Source of the DNA: Bradyrhizobium sp. LTSP885
GTDB taxonomy: Bacteria > Pseudomonadota > Alphaproteobacteria > Rhizobiales > Xanthobacteraceae
DNA length: 34,840 bases
Direction of reading: 5' to 3'
NCBI RefSeq assembly: GCF_000938305.1
Contig: NZ_JYMT01000027.1
Span: 102,060-136,899, forward strand
Shown: positions 29,702 through 34,840 of the stretch, one piece after another
Layout of the letters: every line of letters starts with the position of its first letter
How positions within the stretch are numbered: position 1 is the stretch's first letter
Program-made: the position numbers and the translations under genes
The notes under the pieces: model-generated
Databases searched by the model: none
What the model was told of the DNA's origin: nothing
Seen by the model: the letters and a program-made list of their open reading frames with translations, nothing else

Positions 29702-30253
29702 CTATTCGCCGCCGTGATCTCCGCTCCAGCGGTCGGACAGCGCGAGCATGAAGGCCGACACCACGAACAACAGATGAACTCCGACCAGCCAGCCGAGCTT
29801 GTTCGGATCGAATGCGGTGTCCAGGTTCATGAAGGCCTTCAGCACCTGGATCGCCGAAATGGCGACGATCGAAGCCAGCAGCTTTTGCTTCAAGCCGCCG
29901 AAATCGACCTTGGTCATCCAGTCCGGCCAATCCGGGTGCCCTGCCGGATCGATCTTCGAGACGAAATTCTCGTAACCGGAAAATACCACGATCAGGATCA
30001 GATTGCCGGTCAACGAGATGTCGATCAACGAGAGCACGCCGAGGATGATGTCGGATTCCTTCGCCGCCGGCACATGCAGGATGAAGTGCCACAGCTCCAT
30101 GCAGAACTTGAGCAGCAATGCCGCAAGGCTGACGACAAGACCGAAATAAAACGGCGCCATCAGCCATCGGCTGTTGAACAGCAGGGCTTCGAAGCCGCGC
30201 TCGACGCGTTTCAGCGTTGGATTTTGGCGATAGGGCGCCGGCTGCTCGGTCAT
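29702..30253 (-). CDS. UPF0114 (YqhA-type) membrane protein
   Basis: A 183-residue inner-membrane protein of the UPF0114/TIGR00645 family, function unknown. The family block FEALLFNSRWLMAPFYFGLV is near the start. Later come LSLIDISLTGNLILIVVFSGYENFVSK and KLLASIVAISAIQVLKAFM. About four membrane helices are visible. ATG 30253 is unambiguous. It lies 37 bp downstream of asd on the same strand and may be read with it. Confidence 0.9.
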   Translation of the reverse strand: MTEQPAPYRQNPTLKRVERGFEALLFNSRWLMAPFYFGLVVSLAALLLKFCMELWHFILHVPAAKESDIILGVLSLIDISLTGNLILIVVFSGYENFVSKIDPAGHPDWPDWMTKVDFGGLKQKLLASIVAISAIQVLKAFMNLDTAFDPNKLGWLVGVHLLFVVSAFMLALSDRWSGDHGGE

Positions 30254-30290
30254 GGCACGGAGGTCCTCACGCCGCGATATCAGCTCGCCG

Positions 30291-31325
30291 TCAGGCCGCC
30301 TTTTTCTTCGCGCTGATCAGCTTGCGGTTGATCAGCACTTCGGCGATCTGGATCGCGTTCAGCGCGGCACCCTTGCGCAGATTGTCCGACACGCACCACA
30401 GCACGAGACCGTTCTCCACCGTCGCGTCCTCGCGGATGCGGCTGATATAGGTGGCATCCTCTCCTGCCGCCTCATAAGGCGTGACGTAGCCGCCCGGCTC
30501 GCGCTTGTCGATCACGAGACATCCGGGCGCGTTGCGCAAGATATCGCGGGCTTCATCGGCCGAGATCGGATTCTCGAACTCGATGTTGACAGCTTCGGAA
30601 TGGCCGACGAACACCGGCACCCGCACGCAGGTGGCGGAAAGCTTGATTTTGGGATCAAGAATCTTCTTGGTCTCCATCATCATCTTCCACTCTTCCTTGG
30701 TGTAGCCGTCCTCCATGAACACGTCGATCTCGGGGATCACGTTGAAGGCGATACGCTTGGGGAATTTCTTGTTGACGAGATCGCTGTTGGTGTAGACCGC
30801 CTTGGTCTGCGAAAACAGCTCGTCCATGGCATCCTTGCCGGCGCCCGACACCGATTGATAGGTCGAGACCACCACGCGCTTGATCACCGCCTTGTCGTGC
30901 AGCGGCTTCAGCGCGACCACGAGCTGCGCGGTCGAGCAGTTCGGATTGGCGATGATGTTCTTTTTGGTGAAGCCGACAACCGCGTCCGCATTCACCTCCG
31001 GCACGATCAGCGGCACGTCCGGGTCCATGCGCCAGACCGACGAATTGTCGATCACGACCGCGCCGGCAGCGCCGATCTTCGGCGACCATTCCTTGGAGAC
31101 CGAACCGCCGGCCGACATCAGGCAGATGTCGACGTCGGAGAAGTCATAGTGCTCGAGCGCCTTGACCTTCAGGGTGCGGTCGCCATAGGAGACCTCGACG
31201 CCCATGCTGCGGCGTGACGCCAGCGCAACGACCTCGTCGGCGGGAAATTTGCGCTCGTCGAGAATGTTGAGCATTTCGCGCCCGACATTGCCGGTCGCGC
31301 CGACCACTGCGACTTTGTAACCCAT
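30291..31325 (-). CDS. asd: Aspartate-semialdehyde dehydrogenase
   Basis: Reduces aspartyl phosphate to aspartate semialdehyde, the branch point for lysine/DAP, methionine and threonine. The 344 residues contain the NADPH loop GATGNVG (9-15), SAGGSVSKEW, the catalytic cysteine C130 in NPNCSTAQ, and the conserved end ENGLVLWCVSDNLRKGAALN. GGAGAG before ATG 31325 supports the start. Its product feeds the pathway that includes DapF (8552-9421). In related genomes leuB is often near asd; here the next DNA is accessory. Confidence 0.96.
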   Translation of the reverse strand: MGYKVAVVGATGNVGREMLNILDERKFPADEVVALASRRSMGVEVSYGDRTLKVKALEHYDFSDVDICLMSAGGSVSKEWSPKIGAAGAVVIDNSSVWRMDPDVPLIVPEVNADAVVGFTKKNIIANPNCSTAQLVVALKPLHDKAVIKRVVVSTYQSVSGAGKDAMDELFSQTKAVYTNSDLVNKKFPKRIAFNVIPEIDVFMEDGYTKEEWKMMMETKKILDPKIKLSATCVRVPVFVGHSEAVNIEFENPISADEARDILRNAPGCLVIDKREPGGYVTPYEAAGEDATYISRIREDATVENGLVLWCVSDNLRKGAALNAIQIAEVLINRKLISAKKKAA

Positions 31326-31652
31326 CGTTCACTCTCCGACGAAAAATGCCCGTTCCCTTGCTGTTAGCGGAAAGGGAAGAGGCAGCGCTTCTATGCGAGA
31401 AGGATTTTCGCATTGAAATCGCTATTGTTTTTGACGTTGTACCAACGGCTGTACCCACAGAGATTTTGGGCGTCGCCATGATCCGGCCTGATCTATCCTA
31501 ACCCACTTGACTGTCAAAGGGGCGAGGAATAGGTCAAGCGCGTCGTGAGGCAGAGCGGCCCTGATGGGACCAACCGCGATCACCTTGGGCAACGGGATAC
31601 AGCCACCATGGCCCCGTGGAGTGCCGTTGAGCCGGCGCGTCACGGTACCACC
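31326..31652. other. Boundary region between asd and accessory DNA
   Basis: About 330 bp without a clear gene. It holds a possible asd promoter (31390-31418), a short palindrome CGTTG-tac-CAACG (31435-31447) and another, TTGAC-t-GTCAA (31507-31517). The second palindrome overlaps a TTGACT/TAGGTC promoter-like pair that could drive the excisionase-like gene. The change from core genes to mobile-type genes happens here. Confidence 0.45.
31390..31418 (-). promoter_or_regulatory. Candidate asd promoter
   Basis: On the minus strand: TTTCAA (31418-31413), 17 bases, CATAGA (31395-31390), about 65 bases before the asd ATG. Partial matches with ideal spacing. Confidence 0.35.
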
Positions 31653-31907
31653 ATGTCCGAGCCTCTGTCCCTATCCCCGCAAGGGGCCGCCGAATATCTC
31701 TCCCTCAGCAAGCCAACCATCTATCGTCTGCTAGCCGCTGGCACCATCACGGGCAAGCGCTCCGGCACCCGCACGTTGATCGATGGCAAATCGGTCCGCG
31801 CGTACTACGCGAGCCTGCCGGACTACGCGGCGGGCACTCCAGCACCGAACGCGCCCCAGTCCCAGCGACCCGCGAGGCACCGGAGGACACACGCCAATGA
31901 GCAATGA
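31653..31907 (+). CDS. Excisionase-like helix-turn-helix protein
   Basis: An 84-residue protein with a MerR/Xis-type HTH: LSLSPQGAAEYLSLSKPTIY followed by RLLAAGTITGKRSGTRTLIDGKSVRAY is the usual excisionase/AlpA-like layout (recognition helix plus wing). The C-terminus is a basic, proline-rich tail. Such proteins steer integrase-mediated excision or regulate mobile elements. No integrase is in the window, so the parent element is either broken or extends beyond the IS. I start at ATG 31653; a longer upstream frame lacks support. It overlaps the next gene by 11 bp. Confidence 0.72.
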   Translation: MSEPLSLSPQGAAEYLSLSKPTIYRLLAAGTITGKRSGTRTLIDGKSVRAYYASLPDYAAGTPAPNAPQSQRPARHRRTHANEQ

Positions 31908-32139
31908 TCTCAGTTGGCTCATGCGCGTGCCATCGCGCGAAGAGCAACTAACAACTCACTGGGACAACGCCTCCGACCTCGCGCGCGTGGTTGACGGGAT
32001 TGCCGGTGCTGACGAGCGCGCGGCCGGTGCGTTCTATCGCCACTGCATCCAGACCGCTCCGCCCGGCGCGAAGCCGATGATCTATCGATTGTTGATGGAC
32101 GCGGACAGCTTACGATACGCGAGGCGAACGCGGCATTGA
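31897..32139 (+). CDS. Short hypothetical protein of the accessory region
   Basis: An 80-residue protein I cannot assign. The ATG at 31897 overlaps the end of the excisionase-like gene and is preceded by GGAGG at good distance, which argues for real, coupled translation. The sequence is soluble and helical (MSNDLSWLMRVPSREEQL, DLARVVDGIAGADERAAGAF), with no signal peptide or membrane helix. The end (LRYARRTRH) may be truncated. Pairing with an Xis-like gene suggests a mobile-element accessory function (inference). Confidence 0.55.
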   Translation: MSNDLSWLMRVPSREEQLTTHWDNASDLARVVDGIAGADERAAGAFYRHCIQTAPPGAKPMIYRLLMDADSLRYARRTRH

Positions 32140-32148
32140 TCGCGGGCG

Positions 32149-32204
32149 ATCCAAGAACCTGCCCGGATCGATACTTTCTTGGATGAGGGTATCGATCCGG
32201 GCAG
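32149..32204. repeat. Perfect 15-bp inverted repeat with loop complementarity
   Basis: CTGCCCGGATCGATA (32159-32173) and TATCGATCCGGGCAG (32190-32204) are exact reverse complements around a 16-base loop. The loop contains TCTTGGAT (32177-32184), which is complementary to ATCCAAGA just upstream (32149-32156). That permits an H-type pseudoknot or two competing structures. No U run follows. It could be a terminator for the short gene, a recombination or replication site, or a structured RNA. The remaining bases up to 32361 show no gene. Confidence 0.7.
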
Positions 32205-32361
32205 ACTGGAAAATCTATCGCGCCTATGACCACTCACACTGAGCCCGTCGAAAAATACCCACACGCGCACCGCTCGTAACGTGGAGTTGTTGCGTGAGCC
32301 GAGCGGGTCTATGCTCATGGCAAGTTGTTTTGCAGAGCGTGCGCAGTCGGCCATGGGCCGG

Positions 32362-32412
32362 TGTCAATCGGCGTTCAAATTTGACCCCGCATCGGCGTCC
32401 AATTTTGACCCC
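32362..32412. repeat. IS21 left end with two transposase-type repeats
   Basis: Two tandem copies of a roughly 23-base unit: TCGGCGTTCAAATTTGACCCC and, a few bases on, ATCGGCGTCCAATTTTGACCCC. They match inverted versions at the other end. The istB stop codon and its last residues are encoded inside this end. Confidence 0.85.
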
Positions 32413-33227
32413 TTTGGGCGACGGGTTTTGGCGGTAGCGCTCGCGCCGTCGGAGCTGGTCGGGGTTGCGGAGACGGTGCGAGCGCGGGTTGCGTGATCGT
32501 CGTCGCGGCTCTTGAAGCGCCAACTGTCGTTGCCGGTCTCGACGATATCGCAATGGTGAGTCAGACGATCGAGCAGCGCGGTGGTCATCTTTGCGTCGCC
32601 AAATACGCTGGGCCATTCCCCGAAGGATAGGTTGGTGGTGACGACGATCGACGTGCGCTCGTAGAGCCGGCTGACGAGATGGAACAGTAGCTGGCCGCCG
32701 GATTGAGCAAACGGAAGGTAGCCGAGTTCGTCGAGGACAATGAAGTCCATCCGGGTCAGATGCTCGGCGATGCGACCCTGCCGTCCATTGCGGGTCTCGA
32801 TCTCCAGGCGATTGACGAGGTCGACTACGTTGTAGAAGCGGCCGCGGGCACCAGATCGGATGCAGCTTCTGGCGATGGCGATGGCCATATGTGTTTTGCC
32901 GGTGCCGGTACCGCCGACCAGGACGGCGTTACGTTGCTGGGCGATGAAGCCGCCGCCGGCGAGATCATTGACCAGCGTCTGGTTGATAGGAGTGCCCTCG
33001 AACTGGAAGTCCTCAAGGTCCTTGGCCAGCGGCAGTTTGGCGATGGTGAGCTGGTACTTGATCGAGCGCGCCTGCTTCTCGTTGATCTCGGCGTTGAGCA
33101 GGTCGCCGACAATGCGTTGAGGTTCGTGCTGGCGTTTGACAGCGGTCGCCATGATCTCATCGAAGGCGGCCTTCATGCCGTAGAGCTTGAGCTCGCTCAT
33201 GAGGTCGAACAGTTGAGTACGTTCCAT
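32364..33227 (-). CDS. istB: IS21 helper ATPase IstB
   Basis: AAA+ ATPase that assists the IstA transposase in target selection and strand transfer. The 287 residues hold the N-terminal IstB helical region (LFDLMSELKLYGMKAAFDEI), Walker A GGTGTGKTH (105-113), Walker B DFIVLDELGY (161-170) and sensor-type VVTTNLSFGEWP. The ATG shares one base with the istA TGA (TGATG), so translation is coupled. The last residues (SKLDADAGSNLNAD) are encoded by the terminal repeats of the element, and the stop lies five bases from its tip. Confidence 0.95.
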   Translation of the reverse strand: MERTQLFDLMSELKLYGMKAAFDEIMATAVKRQHEPQRIVGDLLNAEINEKQARSIKYQLTIAKLPLAKDLEDFQFEGTPINQTLVNDLAGGGFIAQQRNAVLVGGTGTGKTHMAIAIARSCIRSGARGRFYNVVDLVNRLEIETRNGRQGRIAEHLTRMDFIVLDELGYLPFAQSGGQLLFHLVSRLYERTSIVVTTNLSFGEWPSVFGDAKMTTALLDRLTHHCDIVETGNDSWRFKSRDDDHATRARTVSATPTSSDGASATAKTRRPKGSKLDADAGSNLNAD

Positions 33228-34726
33228 CAGATGGTTCTCCTGAGGTTGTCGTAACGGGCACAGTCGGCGATCGGGGCATGGCGCAATGTCAGCGCAGCCG
33301 GGGTGAGGATGTTGGCCGGTGGCGCAGGATCACGCTGGCGGGCCAGGATGTTGAGCACGACATCGGCGGAATGAACGCCGTGAGTGATCGCCTCGGCGCA
33401 GGCGGCTTCGACGGCCGGCAAGCCGTCGGTCAGAACTGCGTTGAGGATGTCGACCATCTGCCGATTGCCATCGTCGGCGCTGGCGAGCTTGCGCCGTACA
33501 CGTTCGATCGCGGCCGGCAGTACCCAGTCCTTGAAGGGAGCGCCGTTGCGCAAGGCACCGGGTTTGCGAGCCAGCACCGGCACGTAATGCCAGGGATCGT
33601 AGACGGTATCGCCGCGGCCGAACGAGCGAGCATGCTCGGCAACGATGCGCCCGTCCTGGCGGATCACAATGCGGTCGGCGTAGGCGTGAACCTCGACAGG
33701 CCGCCCGACAGCGCTGGCCGTGACCGAGTATTTGTTGTTGTCGAAACGCACCAGACAGGTCTTCGAGACCGACGCCGGCACCGCGTGGAATCCGTCGAAC
33801 CGGCCGGCATAGGGAACGAGCTTCGGTCGCTCAGCTTCGAACACCTCCCAGACCGTCTGTTCGATCAGTTCCGGATGCCGGTGCGCTTTGGCGTAGGCGA
33901 TGCACTTGTCCAACAGCCACGCGTTCAACTCGTTGAGGGTTTTGAACCGCAGCCGTGGCGTGAAGAAGCGCTCCCGGACAAGTCCGACCTGGTTCTCGAC
34001 CTGACCCTTCTCCCAGCCCGACGCTGGCGTGCAGGCAACCGGATCGACCAGGTAGTGGCTGCACATCTGCATGAAGCGGCGATTGTAGAGACGCCCTTTG
34101 CCGACGAAGATGGTCTCCACCGCCGTCTTCATGTTGTCGTAGATGCCGCGTCCGCAGGTGCCCTTGAACAGAGCAAATGCCCGGTCGTGGGCGTCGAACA
34201 CCATCTCCTGTGTCTCGCGCGGATAGCACCGCACAAACAGCATCCGGCTGTGACAGAGCCGGACATGGGCGGCCTTCACGATCACCGTTACGCCATTGAG
34301 CAGGACGACCTCGTGGCTCCAGTCGAACTGATAGGCTTCCCCAGGCGCAAAGCTCAGCGGGACATAGGCTGCAGCCGTCGATTGCCCACGCTCTTGGCTC
34401 CACCGCCTGGCGTAACGCCGAACGGTATCGTAACCGCCATCATAGCCGCGCCCGCGCAGCTCTTCGAAGATCCGGATCAACGTCAACTGTTCGCGAGCAG
34501 CCTTAGCTGCGTTCCCCGCAAGCAATCCGTCGAGCTCCGCTGCCCATCGTCCCAGCTTCGGCCGCGGTTGGACAACACGCTCGTACTCGAATGAGGTCTC
34601 TCCCGACCTCAGCACCTTCCGGACCGTGTTCCGCGACACCTTCAGGTCCCGGGCGATCTCCTTGATCGTCTTGCCCTTGATGAAGTGTTCGCGCCGTATC
34701 CGGGCAATTGTCTCCACGACCAGCAT
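33227..34726 (-). CDS. istA: IS21 transposase IstA
   Basis: DDE-type transposase, 499 residues, full family length. N-terminal HTH (about 15-45, IKGKTIKEIARDLKVSRNTVRKVLR), then the rve-type catalytic core with D135 (YQFDWSHEV), D197 (GIYDNMKTA) and E244 (KGQVENQVG). A C-terminal beta-barrel region follows (LVRFDNNKYSV, YADRIVIRQDGRIV). No frameshift or premature stop, so the copy may be active. ATG 34726 is clear. istB is translated from the overlapping start at its end. Confidence 0.95.
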   Translation of the reverse strand: MLVVETIARIRREHFIKGKTIKEIARDLKVSRNTVRKVLRSGETSFEYERVVQPRPKLGRWAAELDGLLAGNAAKAAREQLTLIRIFEELRGRGYDGGYDTVRRYARRWSQERGQSTAAAYVPLSFAPGEAYQFDWSHEVVLLNGVTVIVKAAHVRLCHSRMLFVRCYPRETQEMVFDAHDRAFALFKGTCGRGIYDNMKTAVETIFVGKGRLYNRRFMQMCSHYLVDPVACTPASGWEKGQVENQVGLVRERFFTPRLRFKTLNELNAWLLDKCIAYAKAHRHPELIEQTVWEVFEAERPKLVPYAGRFDGFHAVPASVSKTCLVRFDNNKYSVTASAVGRPVEVHAYADRIVIRQDGRIVAEHARSFGRGDTVYDPWHYVPVLARKPGALRNGAPFKDWVLPAAIERVRRKLASADDGNRQMVDILNAVLTDGLPAVEAACAEAITHGVHSADVVLNILARQRDPAPPANILTPAALTLRHAPIADCARYDNLRRTI

Positions 34727-34778
34727 CCCCGACCACCTGCTTCATTACAAAGCAGGCAGCGCAACAGACCAACCTGTA

Positions 34779-34840
34779 GGGGGTCAATTTTGGACGCCGA
34801 TCCCCCGGCTTAGGGGGTCAATATTGCAGGCCGAATGACA
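34779..34840. repeat. IS21 right end with two transposase-type repeats
   Basis: Reading on the minus strand from the tip: TGTCATTCGGCCTGCAATAT then TGACCCCC, followed by GATCGGCGTCCAAAATTGAC then CCCC. Both units correspond to the left-end repeats. The final TGACA is the end of the window. Confidence 0.85.

Larger units (their letters stand above)
32362..34840. mobile_element. Complete IS21-family insertion sequence
   Basis: A 2,479-bp element with istA and istB on the minus strand and 5'-TGTCA...TGACA-3' ends at 32362 and 34840. Each end carries two related repeats (see the end entries). Multiple terminal repeats, TG...CA ends and an istA-istB overlap are typical of IS21. The right end coincides with the last base of the window, so the target duplication cannot be checked. 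Both genes look intact. Confidence 0.93.

Noticed and set aside
31420..31470. tRNA fragment or att site at the asd side of the accessory DNA
   Set aside because: The GTTGTACCAACGGCTGTACCC stretch has palindromic character, but no T-arm, anticodon arm or CCA end can be made out.
32226..32279. 17-codon reading frame before the IS21 element
   Set aside because: Too short, no ribosome-binding site, and no reason to think it is translated.

Overview
The window looks like chromosome from a Bradyrhizobium-type alphaproteobacterium (Nitrobacteraceae). The grounds are a very GC-rich sequence with strong G/C bias at third codon positions, a rhizobial gene order (ccmABCDG; yciB-ftsY-mtaB-dapF; ffh-rpsP-rimM-trmD-rplS; leuC/leuD/asd), and several families of short palindromic repeats between genes. 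The species is inferred from these features, not from a database match.

Layout. 1-2420: end of ccmA, then ccmB, ccmC, ccmD and ccmG, a tightly coupled cytochrome c maturation operon. 2554-9421 (mostly minus strand): dapF, mtaB, ftsY and yciB. A pseudouridine synthase, a DUF2336 protein and a small secreted protein interrupt this group between mtaB and ftsY. 9669-11098: two exported proteins (GyrI-like, then SIMPL/DUF541). 11237-12301: a metallo-beta-lactamase-fold hydrolase on the minus strand. 12626-19875: the SRP/ribosome group ffh, rpsP, rimM, trmD, rplS, split between rimM and trmD by a lysR / MFS transporter / oxidoreductase module. 20215-26807: leuC and leuD, separated by a chemotaxis receptor, a set of very small exported or membrane proteins and a small zinc metallopeptidase. 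27005-31325: a DXD glycosyltransferase, a CitE-like lyase, a beta-carbonic anhydrase, a UPF0114 membrane protein and asd. 31326-34840: accessory DNA with an excisionase-like gene, a short overlapping unknown gene, a strong inverted repeat and a complete IS21-family element whose outer end is the last base of the window.

How the genes work together. The housekeeping genes cover haem delivery and thioreduction for c-type cytochromes; co-translational membrane targeting (ffh and ftsY, both SRP GTPases); ribosome assembly and tRNA modification (rpsP, rimM, trmD, rplS, mtaB); and amino-acid biosynthesis (dapF and asd for lysine/aspartate-family products, leuCD for leucine). I saw no rRNA, tRNA or CRISPR array.

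I found no convincing multi-gene novel system. The most interesting unexplained structures are non-coding: palindromic repeats that abut or form stop codons, a repeat hairpin with a compensatory base-pair change, a nested inverted repeat before a 70-residue membrane protein (24842-24897), a possible pseudoknot/hairpin in the accessory region (32149-32204), and a possible leaderless small reading frame ahead of leuC.
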